Assembly: GCF_019042245.1 (NCBI RefSeq)
Contig: NZ_JAHQCX010000020.1
Span: 36,134-100,133, forward strand
DNA from: Diplocloster modestus
Lineage (GTDB): Bacteria; Bacillota; Clostridia; Lachnospirales; Lachnospiraceae
Reading direction: 5' to 3'
DNA: 64,000 nt
How positions within the stretch are numbered: position 1 is the first letter of the stretch; every line of letters begins with the position of its first letter. Shown in pieces: positions 16,540-23,774 of the stretch. The notes under the pieces were generated by a model. The model ran no database searches. It was not told where the DNA came from and saw only the letters and a program-made list of their open reading frames with translations. The position numbers and the translations under genes are program-made.

Positions 16540-16652
16540 GCCTGACCGCTGGTGGCGGATGAGCAAAAGGACAGTAAGGAATGCTTGTACTTTAAACACC
16601 CCTTGAGGATTCAGACATATAATAGAATAAATTGGATTTTCAGGATGTGTTT

Positions 16653-17240
16653 ATGGAGCTATTTATTTCGATCGCCGTTCTGGTTATATCGGCGAATATT
16701 GATACGTTTGTATTAATGCTTCCTTTTGGCGTCAGCCATGTACGGATTTCTGCCAAGAATATTTTTCTGATTGCGGGAATTACCAGCGCATTTACTTATA
16801 TGTCGATGAAAGTGGGAACCGCTTTTTCCCAGATGATCAGCCTTCAGGCTGCCAATCTGGTCGGGGGACTGACCCTGGTTCTGATCGGCCTTTATTTTGT
16901 CGTGAAGTTTTGTATCCATCAGAAGAAAAAGGAACGGGAGGATTCCGGTAACGTATCCGGGCTGCAGATGCAGGAGGAACGGGCGATGTCCACGGTGGAG
17001 GCGATCGTGCTGGCGCTGGTGCTGTCCATCAACAATGCGGGGATCGGCATAGCGGCAGGTATCGCTTATATCAGTGCATTTTATGTATCCGTCGCCACAT
17101 TTCTATGTACGTGGGTCTGCATCAAACTGGGGCTGCTGGCCGGAAAAAGTCTGATGGGAAGATTGGTTACCAAATATTCGGTGTTCCTTTCCGGTATTCT
17201 GTTGCTGGCGCTGGGGGTTTATGAGTGCCTGGGAATCTGA
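16653..17240 (+). CDS. MntP/YtaF-like membrane protein
   Basis: 195 aa from ATG 16653 (CAGGA seven bases upstream; a TTG at 16632 is an alternative). Six membrane helices in two related halves: ISANIDTFVLMLPFG in helix 1 and LSINNAGIGIAAGIA in helix 4, which match the paired Asp/Asn motifs of the MntP (DUF204) and sporulation YtaF families. Either manganese export or a sporulation membrane role is possible; the sequence does not decide. Confidence 0.8.
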   Translation: MELFISIAVLVISANIDTFVLMLPFGVSHVRISAKNIFLIAGITSAFTYMSMKVGTAFSQMISLQAANLVGGLTLVLIGLYFVVKFCIHQKKKEREDSGNVSGLQMQEERAMSTVEAIVLALVLSINNAGIGIAAGIAYISAFYVSVATFLCTWVCIKLGLLAGKSLMGRLVTKYSVFLSGILLLALGVYECLGI

Positions 17241-17327
17241 ATATGCCGTCTATCCATAAATTATATGCGTCCCATACCATGGTTAGAATCGACACGCGGA
17301 GAAATTATTAATAAGAATGTAAAAGAA

Positions 17328-17364
17328 AACCGGAACAGATACCTGTAAAAGGTCTGTTCCGGTT
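17328..17364. terminator. Bidirectional terminator
   Basis: AACCGGAACAGA (17328-17339) pairs perfectly with TCTGTTCCGGTT (17353-17364); T-rich tracts follow on both strands. It overlaps the stop codon of the minus-strand XRE gene and ends the transcript of the MntP/YtaF-like gene. Confidence 0.88.
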
Positions 17365-17782
17365 ATTTCTTATTTTTGCCGGTATTATTTTCATGCAGTT
17401 TGAAACGGATATATTCGATCAGCTCCTTCTGCTGATCCGGGTGCAGTTCCCGGAATAAACTGACCAGTACCTGTTCGGAACCGGACAGCAGAGCGGTCTC
17501 ATATACCGGACGTGTATCGGAGCCATACGTGGTCTCTTCCTGAATTATGTAAGGAAGGGAGAGCCTGCCATAATTTAACAGCTGATCAATCAGTATTTTA
17601 TACTTACATGCTAAAGCATAAATAATACTCAGATCCGGACAGCGCTCATTATTTTCGTAATTCGTATAGGTCTGGCGCGCAATATTCAGATACTCAGAAA
17701 CTTCTTTCTGCGTGAAGTTGTTTTGCTTTCTGATGTATCTGAGAGATTCGCCGATATCTAAATCAGTCTTCTTTTTTGCCAA
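17363..17782 (-). CDS. XRE-family transcriptional regulator
   Basis: 139 aa. N-terminal helix-turn-helix at ~10-65 (LRYIRKQNNFTQKEVSEYL, IARQTYTNYENNERCPDL). The C-terminal ~70 residues (GSEQVLVSLFRELHPDQQKE) form a small helical segment found in clostridial Xre regulators. Targets unknown; neither neighbour looks like an obvious partner. Confidence 0.88.
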   Translation of the reverse strand: MAKKKTDLDIGESLRYIRKQNNFTQKEVSEYLNIARQTYTNYENNERCPDLSIIYALACKYKILIDQLLNYGRLSLPYIIQEETTYGSDTRPVYETALLSGSEQVLVSLFRELHPDQQKELIEYIRFKLHENNTGKNKK

Positions 17783-17936
17783 GAAAAAACCTCCCTGAAC
17801 AATAATGTAGATATTATATCAATAACATTGAAATAATATTCACAAGGCTACAGGTAGAAGCCTATCTTGGATAAAAAGTCTCAATATGAATCTTTTATTA
17901 CAAAAACATAGTTTGAATTATAAATTGTTCTAATAA

Positions 17937-18392
17937 TTAAACCTGTATTTTCTGACGGCTTAATGCACTGTTGTGGTATCTGCCGTCAAAAGTGACATCT
18001 TGGCCGAACCAGGCCGGCGGTTCAAAACGAAGGGCCATTTCTTCTGTGGGGAACTCCACCTCCGCCATCATGAGAGGAGCAAAAGGGGGAGCAAAGATGT
18101 CCAATTCTATTGTGAGCTCGTTGGTAAGAGGGATAAGGACTCTTTTTTTCGAAATTATGCTGCCATCTGTCTTTTCCCGAAGATGCAGATATGCGTCCCG
18201 GGTCAACGCAAGATTGTATTCTTCGCGCACCATCAGGCCTTTCGATTTGTAGGTGAGAAAATAATCATCATCCTGTCTTCGGATCCGCACCACAGGTTCT
18301 GTACATAGATAACCCTGTTCGATCATGTGATAAGAATATGGTTCCAATGTATCTGGTAAACTGGTGACCAGATATTTTCGTTCAATTTCCAT
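17937..18392 (-). CDS. CYTH domain protein
   Basis: 151 aa starting MEIERKYLV, the EXEXK signature of the CYTH superfamily (adenylate cyclase CyaB / thiamine triphosphatase). Further conserved parts: VRIRRQDDDYFLTYKSKG, REEY and ELDIF, alternating charged strands that form the triphosphate tunnel. It likely hydrolyses inorganic tripolyphosphate or thiamine triphosphate with Mg or Mn; substrate not decided by sequence. Ribosome site is weak (AAGAGATG). Confidence 0.88.
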   Translation of the reverse strand: MEIERKYLVTSLPDTLEPYSYHMIEQGYLCTEPVVRIRRQDDDYFLTYKSKGLMVREEYNLALTRDAYLHLREKTDGSIISKKRVLIPLTNELTIELDIFAPPFAPLMMAEVEFPTEEMALRFEPPAWFGQDVTFDGRYHNSALSRQKIQV

Positions 18393-18562
18393 TTGTATTC
18401 ATCTCTTTCTTTAGATTCGAGCACTGCTATGTTAATAATAGTATTTTTTTGGACATAACGTCAATAGATATGTTATATTAGGATAAGATTATAATTCTTT
18501 GTGAATTTTAATTTTATTCAGAAAGATCAGGTAGATGAAAAATAAGAAAGGAGCTGTTTTTT

Positions 18563-19114
18563 ATGAGTAAAGTATGTGTATTTTTAGCAGAAGGCTGTGA
18601 AGAGGTCGAGGCATTGATGGTAGTGGATCTTCTGCGCAGAGCCGGAATCGAAACCTTCATGGTCTCAGTCACTTCCAGTTTGCAGGTGACAGGTTCCCAC
18701 GGAATTCAGATCAAGGCGGACCGGCTGTTCGAGGGGATGTCATATTCGGATATTGATGTGCTGGTACTTCCAGGCGGGATACCGGGGACTCCGAACCTGG
18801 CGAATCATCTTGGGCTGGTTGAATTGTTAAAAGAATTTTACCAAAAAGATAAAATGCTGGCAGCGATCTGCGCGGCGCCCAGTGTACTGGGAGATCTGGG
18901 ATTGCTGGCGGGTAAAAAGGCAACCTGCCATCCGGGATTTGAATCCCATCTGCTGAAAGCACAGGTGGTGGAGGATGAAGTGGCATCCGACCAGAATGTG
19001 GTGACCAGCCGGGGGCTGGGGACTGCGATTCCCTTTGGGCTGGAATTAATCCGCCGCCTGGCAGACGAGGAAACCGCGCAAAAGGTGCGGGATGCGATCG
19101 TATATCGGAAATAA
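18563..19114 (+). CDS. DJ-1/PfpI family protein
   Basis: 183 aa behind AGAAAGGAGC. Flavodoxin-like fold: N-terminal VCVFLAEGCEEVEAL with the conserved Glu, the nucleophile elbow AAICAAPSVLG with the reactive Cys (~residue 102), and TSRGLGTAIPFGLELI. Members act as glyoxalase III or protein deglycase-type enzymes. Followed after 21 bases by the DUF975 gene, probably the same transcript. Confidence 0.9.
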   Translation: MSKVCVFLAEGCEEVEALMVVDLLRRAGIETFMVSVTSSLQVTGSHGIQIKADRLFEGMSYSDIDVLVLPGGIPGTPNLANHLGLVELLKEFYQKDKMLAAICAAPSVLGDLGLLAGKKATCHPGFESHLLKAQVVEDEVASDQNVVTSRGLGTAIPFGLELIRRLADEETAQKVRDAIVYRK

Positions 19115-19135
19115 AGAGTGAGGAGGATTTAGGAG

Positions 19136-19879
19136 ATGTGGACGAGAAGTGACCTGAAGAACCGGGCAAAAGACCGGCTTAGAATCAACTATTGGATGGG
19201 ATTCCTGATTTGCCTGATACTGGGAATCCTGGGAGGGGACAACAGCGGCGGGGCAGCGCAGACACTCAGCAATGGTGCGGTGAGTGCGGCCAACTATTCT
19301 ACACCGGTGGGACATGGCGCGCAGTACATCGCGCTGCTGTTCGTCACGGTTTTCGCTGTGGCCGCGGTTGCATCCGTGATAGTTGTAGTGATTGTGGTAT
19401 TTATTACGAATCCGTTGATGGTAGGCGGAAAAAGATTCTTCCTGGCCGGCAGGGAGGTAAAAGCAGCTTTTGGCGAGTTGGGCTTTGCCTTTTCCGATCA
19501 ATATATGAATGTCGTGGGGATCATGTTTTTAAGAGATCTGTTCACGTTTCTTTGGACATTGGTGTTTATTATCCCAGGCATAGTCAAGAGTTATGAATAT
19601 CGGATGATCCCGTATATTCTGGCAGAGAATCCAACGATCAGCCGGCAGCGTGCGTTTGAGCTGAGCAGGGAGATGACGATGGGGCATAAGTGGGATATGT
19701 TTGTGCTGGATCTGTCGTTTCTTCTCTGGTACCTGGGAGGCGCCCTGCTGTGCGGGATCGGCACGCTTTTTGTAAATCCCTACCCGGCGGCTACGGAAGC
19801 AGAGCTGTATGCCGTCCTAAGAAATAACGTGCTCAGCCAGGGAATTACCAATACTTATGAGCTGCCCGGTGTACTATAA
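19136..19879 (+). CDS. DUF975 family membrane protein
   Basis: 247 aa behind GAGGAGGATTTAGGAG. Starts with the amphipathic LKNRAKDRLRINYWMGFLI segment usual for DUF975, followed by about five or six membrane helices and the conserved IIPGIVKSYEYRMIPYILAENP and ELSREMTMGHKWDMF. Function of the family is unknown. Confidence 0.88.
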   Translation: MWTRSDLKNRAKDRLRINYWMGFLICLILGILGGDNSGGAAQTLSNGAVSAANYSTPVGHGAQYIALLFVTVFAVAAVASVIVVVIVVFITNPLMVGGKRFFLAGREVKAAFGELGFAFSDQYMNVVGIMFLRDLFTFLWTLVFIIPGIVKSYEYRMIPYILAENPTISRQRAFELSREMTMGHKWDMFVLDLSFLLWYLGGALLCGIGTLFVNPYPAATEAELYAVLRNNVLSQGITNTYELPGVL

Positions 19880-19933
19880 AAATACATTTTTTTCCAGTAA
19901 TAGTTTTATCTCACATGTACATAATAGGAGTAC

Positions 19934-19950
19934 AGACAAGTTACTTGTCT
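19934..19950. promoter_or_regulatory. Perfect 17-bp palindrome in the SASP leader
   Basis: AGACAAGTTACTTGTCT, 26 bases before the SASP start codon. It could be an operator or a leader hairpin that stabilises a spore-phase mRNA. I see no convincing sigma-G promoter next to it. Confidence 0.5.
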
Positions 19951-19975
19951 AAGACAAACATGGAGGTGAAACACA

Positions 19976-20194
19976 ATGAACAATTCTTCTAACACAAATC
20001 AGATGGCAGTACCCGAAGCGAAAGAAGCTATGAAACGTTTCCGTAACGAAGTAGCCAGCGAATTAGGAGTACCGTTGAAAGATGGTTACAATGGAGATTT
20101 AACATCCAGACAGGCTGGTTCCATCGGTGGTGAAATGGTCAAAAAAATGATCATGAAACAGGAACAGCAGATGTCTTCCGGATCAAATCTGTAA
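19976..20194 (+). CDS. Small acid-soluble spore protein, alpha/beta type
   Basis: 72 aa behind ATGGAGGTGAAA. Carries both family signatures: ALxx-type MKRFRNEVASELGV with the germination-protease site region, and DLTSRQAGSIGGEMVKKMI with the DNA-binding TSxxxGxxGGxMVKKMI pattern. It coats spore DNA and protects it from UV and heat, and is degraded at germination. Shows that the organism is a spore former. Confidence 0.95.
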   Translation: MNNSSNTNQMAVPEAKEAMKRFRNEVASELGVPLKDGYNGDLTSRQAGSIGGEMVKKMIMKQEQQMSSGSNL

Positions 20195-20201
20195 TCTATG
20201 A

Positions 20202-20316
20202 TAATAGAAAGATCTGATCTCAGACTTTCTATTAATCGCATAGTGGGCATGGCCCAATAGACCAGCTGGAAATAGTCTCAAGAATTTCTTAGACTATTTC
20301 CGGCTGGTCTATTTTG
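20202..20316 (+). terminator. Tandem stem-loops after the SASP gene
   Basis: First: TAATAGAAAG (20202-20211) with CTTTCTATTA (20225-20234), no T run. Second: a 23-bp stem (20256-20278 with 20291-20313, one mismatch) with a 12-base loop, followed by TTGGGGCTTTTTA. The second is long for a terminator but is probably the end of the transcript. Confidence 0.6.
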
Positions 20317-20372
20317 GGGCTTTTTATACGCTTCGACTGTTGAATGCATGATGAAAGGGTGATGAAAGGGCC

Positions 20373-20655
20373 GGGCTGGGAGGGAAAGGGCGCGGCCGGG
20401 CGGCACCAGGCGGCAAATCTCGCGGGGCCAAATCACTTCGGCCGGGCCTAAGAACGGCTAACTCCGAAGACGGGAGAACCTCTTATTGGCAGGGCCCGGA
20501 ACAAACTCGCCAAAGTACGGCTCGGACAGTGTTCCAGGCCCTGCGAGGTTCTCCCGACTTCTGCGTAAGCCGTTCTAAGGCCCGGTCTCAAGTGATTTGG
20601 CCCCACGAGATTTGCCGCCTGGTGCCGCCCGGCCGCGCCCTTTCCCTCCCAGCCC
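20373..20655. repeat. Long GC-rich palindrome, copy 1 (283 bp)
   Basis: The left arm from 20373 and the right arm ending at 20655 are complementary over more than 100 bases; the outermost 66 match with a single mismatch. A conserved core spans about 20411-20617. Its apical part (about 20481-20544) is asymmetric and gives the element an orientation; GCAGGGCC-GGAACA pairs with TGTTCC-GGCCCTGC below a GCC/GGC tip. No ORF with a ribosome site is present. Much richer in GC than the flanks. It could be a DNA cruciform, a structured RNA or a mobile hairpin; I do not recognise it. Confidence 0.85.
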
Positions 20656-20999
20656 TGCTTTATATACGGCCATTTTCCGTATTCAAACAGACAAAGTGTA
20701 AATTGTAATGGTTATAGATTCTTAGACGGCAGAGGAGTAGGTGTTTGTAGTTAAAATGCTGTTTTTTTGATCGGGATGTACATATTGATTGTATTCACAG
20801 TTTGAACGGTCTTTACTGCTTAACTTTTATGAAAGAGGATAAGAATCCTGGCAGCCGCTCCGTTTCCCGTAGGAAGAATGCTCCTGCCGTATCTTAGAAT
20901 TTCTGTCTTTTTTATTATTTTTATTAACTAAGAAAAGATTCAGTGCGGAGTAGGAAACCTCGGTCAATAAGAACATGGAAAAAGGCTTTTAGTAAAGCA
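20656..20999. other. Gene-free spacer between the two palindromes
   Basis: 344 bases of mixed, partly AT-rich sequence. I see no ORF with a ribosome site, no tRNA and no clear promoter in it. Confidence 0.6.
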
Positions 21000-21280
21000 G
21001 GGGCGAGAGGGACGGGGCGTGGTTTTGGGCGCCGGGCGGCAAATCTCGCGGGGCCTAATCACTTGAGGCCGGGCCTTAGAACGGCTTACGAAGAGAGCAG
21101 GAGAACCTCGCAGGGCCTGGAACACTGTCCGAGCCGTCCTTTGGCGAGTTTGTTCCGGGCCCTGCCAATAAGAGGTTCTCCTGCTCTCGGAGTTAGCCGT
21201 TCTTAGGTCCAGCCGAAGTGATTAGGCCCCGCAAGATTTGCCGCCCGGCGCCCAAAGCCACGCCCCGTCCCTCTCGCCCC
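21000..21280. repeat. Long GC-rich palindrome, copy 2 (281 bp, core inverted)
   Basis: The left arm begins GGGGCGAGAGGGACGGGGCG and pairs with CGCCCCGTCCCTCTCGCCCC at the right end. The core (about 21037-21243) is the reverse complement of the core of copy 1, with the apical ~80 bases matching at all but about one position. The outer arms are almost unrelated in sequence to those of copy 1, yet pair well with each other. Short ORFs inside it are by-products of the base composition. Confidence 0.85.
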
Positions 21281-21366
21281 GTCCCTAAGTAAATCCTCCC
21301 ATTCCCCATAGTATACCGATAGAGTACCACAACCCCAGTCCTACAGCGGATTCACGGAATTTTTTC

Positions 21367-21395
21367 TTGTGTTTTGGAAAACGTTATGCTATACT
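21367..21395 (+). promoter_or_regulatory. Likely promoter of tig
   Basis: TTGTGT (21367-21372), 17-base spacer, TATACT (21390-21395). An overlapping alternative is TTGGAA (21374-21379), 18 bases, TATAAT (21398-21403). Either gives a leader of roughly 200 bases that contains repeat copy A. Confidence 0.5.
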
Positions 21396-21444
21396 CATAT
21401 AATGACTGTAAGAATGGATATTTTTAGGAACGTCCGAAGAAATT

Positions 21445-21570
21445 TTTATTCAACAGGAAAGAGCGTCCTATTGAATAAAACCCCTCCGGGGGATCGCACT
21501 GCGGCGGAAAGGAAGATGCCGCGTGCGCGGCCCGCCGCAGGCGGAGAGTTTCGCAAGCGAAACTCTTTTT
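21445..21570 (+). repeat. Interspersed structured repeat, copy A (tig leader)
   Basis: Three folds in order: (1) a 14-bp hairpin 21445-21458 / 21466-21479 with one mismatch; (2) a nested structure, CTCCG/CGGAG outside, CTGCGGCGG/CCGCCGCAG (21499-21507 with 21532-21540) inside, and GCCGC-GTGC-GCGGC at the tip; (3) AGAGTTTCG-CAAG-CGAAACTCT (21545-21566) followed by TTTT, which looks like an intrinsic terminator. Copies recur at 44365-44489 and, truncated, at 62377-62450. Confidence 0.85.
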
Positions 21571-21602
21571 CATATAACTTTTAAGGAGGAAATCAAAAGA
21601 AG

Positions 21603-22895
21603 ATGAGTTTACAAGTAGAGAAACTGGAAAAAAATATGGCGAAACTGACGCTGGAAGCAACCGCCGAAGAATTAGAGGGAGCGCTTCAGAAAGCATATCT
21701 GAAGCAGAAAAGTAACATCAGTGTTCCCGGGTTCCGTAAAGGTAAAGTGCCCCGCCAGATGATAGAGAAGATGTATGGACCGGAAATCTTCTATGAAGAT
21801 GCGGCCAATATCCTGATTCCCGATGTTTATGGAAAAGAAACCGAAGAGTGTGATTTAGAGATCGTGTCTCAGCCGGAGATCGATGTCGTGCAGCTGGAAA
21901 AGGGAAAACCTTTCATCTTTACCGCTTTAGTGGCTCTGAAACCGGAAGTCACCCTTGGCGAGTATAAGGGCATCGAAGTGGAAGCGGTAAGCGCGGAAGT
22001 TACAGACGACGAGATCAGCGCAGAACTGGATAAAGAGAGAGAGAACAATGCCAGAACCATCACTGTAGACGACAGAGCAGTGCAGGACGGCGATATGACC
22101 ACCATCGATTTTGAGGGATTTGTGGACGGTGTACCGTTTGACGGCGGAAAAGGCACGGATTATCCTCTGGTAATCGGATCCCATTCCTTTATCGATACCT
22201 TCGAAGAGCAGCTGATCGGAAAGAACATCGGGGAAGAAGTGGAAGTAAATGTTACTTTCCCGGAAGAGTATCAGGCGAAGGAACTGGCAGGACAGCCGGC
22301 GCTGTTCAAAGTGACAGTCAAGGAAATTAAAGTAAAAGAGCTTCCGGAAGCGGATGATGATTTCGCGCAGGATGTTTCCGAATTTGATACATTAGATGAA
22401 TACAAAGCCGATATCAAGGCGAAACTTCAGGAGAAGAAGGAAAAAGATGCCAAAACCGCCAAGGAAGACGCGGTGATTGATAAGATTGTTGAAAATGCTT
22501 CTATGGAAATCCCGGATGCGATGATTGATACGCAGACACGCCAGATGGTGGAGGACTTTGCCCGCAGGATTCAGATGCAGGGGCTGTCCATGGAACAGTA
22601 CATGCAGTTTACCGGATCTACTCCGGATCAGATGCTGGAGCAGATGAAACCGCAGGCTCTGAAGAGAATCCAGACCAGACTGGTACTGGAAGCGATCACA
22701 GAGGCGGAGAAGATCGAAGCTACAGAGGAAGAATTACAAAAAGAAATTGAAAAAATGGCGGAAATGTACAAGATGGAAGCCGACAAGTTAAAGGAAGCGC
22801 TCTCCGATTATGAGAGAACTTCTATGATGAAAGACATTGCTGTTCAGAAGGCAGTGGATTTTGTAGCGGAAGCGGCCGTTGAAACGGCAAAATAA
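21603..22895 (+). CDS. tig: Trigger factor (ribosome-associated chaperone)
   Basis: 430 aa, ATG 21603 behind AAGGAGG at 12 bases. N-terminal ribosome-binding domain with the signature GFRKGKVPRQMIEKMYG (~residues 41-57); FKBP-type peptidyl-prolyl isomerase domain at ~150-235 (GDMTTIDFEGFVDGVPFDGG); C-terminal helical chaperone arms to the end. Binds nascent chains at the ribosome exit. First gene of the tig-clpP-clpX-lonA cluster. Its leader contains repeat copy A with a terminator-like hairpin about 35 bases before the start codon. Confidence 0.97.
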   Translation: MSLQVEKLEKNMAKLTLEATAEELEGALQKAYLKQKSNISVPGFRKGKVPRQMIEKMYGPEIFYEDAANILIPDVYGKETEECDLEIVSQPEIDVVQLEKGKPFIFTALVALKPEVTLGEYKGIEVEAVSAEVTDDEISAELDKERENNARTITVDDRAVQDGDMTTIDFEGFVDGVPFDGGKGTDYPLVIGSHSFIDTFEEQLIGKNIGEEVEVNVTFPEEYQAKELAGQPALFKVTVKEIKVKELPEADDDFAQDVSEFDTLDEYKADIKAKLQEKKEKDAKTAKEDAVIDKIVENASMEIPDAMIDTQTRQMVEDFARRIQMQGLSMEQYMQFTGSTPDQMLEQMKPQALKRIQTRLVLEAITEAEKIEATEEELQKEIEKMAEMYKMEADKLKEALSDYERTSMMKDIAVQKAVDFVAEAAVETAK

Positions 22896-22974
22896 TTTGT
22901 TTCGCGTTTGGGCATCAGGGGTTTCCCGATGACCGAAGAGTGGACAATTATATGGAAAGGCAGGAGGATAAGCC

Positions 22975-23556
22975 ATGAGTTTAGTACCTTATGTCATTGA
23001 ACAGACCAGCAGAGGCGAGCGGTCCTACGACATATACTCCCGGTTGCTCAAAGAGAGAATTATTTTTCTGGGAGAGGAAGTCAATGACACAACAGCAAGC
23101 CTGATCGTTGCACAGATGTTATTTCTGGAAGCTGAGGATCCGGGAAAAGATATCCATTTATATATCAACAGCCCGGGCGGCAGTGTTACAGCTGGAATGG
23201 CTATTTACGACACAATGAACTATATCAAATGTGATGTATCTACGATCTGCGTAGGTATGGCGGCCAGCATGGGAGCATTTTTACTGTCCGGCGGAGCGAA
23301 GGGCAAACGTTTTGCGCTTCCCAACGCGGAAATCATGATTCATCAGCCCTCAGGAGGAGCAAAAGGCCAGGCGACTGAGATCAAGATTGTGGCAGATATG
23401 ATTCTCAAGACGAGAAAGAAATTAAATGAAATTCTGGCGGCAAATACAGGCCAGCCTCTTGAAGTAATTGAACGAGATACCGAAAGAGACAACTATATGG
23501 ATGCGCAAGAGGCCAAGGCATATGGTTTGATCGACGATGTATTTGTTAGACGCTAA
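22975..23556 (+). CDS. clpP: ATP-dependent Clp protease proteolytic subunit
   Basis: 193 aa behind GGCAGGAGG. Catalytic triad visible: Ser98 in GMAASMGAF, His123 in MIHQPSGG, Asp172 in ERDNYM. The N-terminal SLVPYVIEQTSRGERSYDIY and the INSPGGSV loop are typical. Forms tetradecameric barrels fed by ClpX (two genes' distance, next downstream). A GGCATC/GATGACC-type hairpin sits in the gap after tig (22911-22933). Confidence 0.97.
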   Translation: MSLVPYVIEQTSRGERSYDIYSRLLKERIIFLGEEVNDTTASLIVAQMLFLEAEDPGKDIHLYINSPGGSVTAGMAIYDTMNYIKCDVSTICVGMAASMGAFLLSGGAKGKRFALPNAEIMIHQPSGGAKGQATEIKIVADMILKTRKKLNEILAANTGQPLEVIERDTERDNYMDAQEAKAYGLIDDVFVRR

Positions 23557-23605
23557 AGATATGCTCTGTGGATTTTGCGGTATGTAGTGCCGGCGGCCCG
23601 CAGGG

Positions 23606-23639
23606 ATCACAAGACTCCTGTGATTCACGCAGGAGTCTT
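23606..23639 (+). other. Hairpin with two alternative pairings after clpP
   Basis: AAGACTCCTG (23611-23620) pairs with CAGGAGTCTT (23630-23639), but ATCACA (23606-23611) can instead pair with TGTGAT (23619-23624), which would break the first stem. The first resembles a weak terminator (TAAAAAT follows). Mutually exclusive folds of this kind occur in attenuators; here it is only suggestive. Confidence 0.4.
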
Positions 23640-23678
23640 TAAAAATCAAAAGGAAAATGATGGAATGTATTCCTTAAT

Positions 23679-23774
23679 ATAAGCCGCAGTAAATGCGGCA
23701 CAGGATGTAATGTGAAATTAATTTCACAAATCCCTGAAAATAAGCCGCAGCAAAGTGCGGCACAGGAGGTAAAT
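23679..23774 (+). promoter_or_regulatory. Duplicated clpX leader with an 18-bp perfect palindrome
   Basis: Two near copies of a segment TAAGCCGCAG-AAA-TGCGGCACAGGA-GTAA occur, ending at about 23711 and 23773. The second holds the functional ribosome site (CAGGAGG) and the clpX start codon. In the first copy the ribosome site has become AGGATG and the ATG is followed at once by TGA. Between them is TGTGAAATTAATTTCACA (23711-23728), a perfect palindrome of TGTGA-N8-TCACA form that could bind a CRP/FNR-type or other dimeric regulator. Confidence 0.55.

Noticed and set aside
20943..21206. An 87-codon plus-strand ORF running into palindrome copy 2
   Set aside because: No ribosome site, arginine/glycine-rich translation that follows the GC-rich palindrome, and it ends inside the hairpin apex; a composition by-product.
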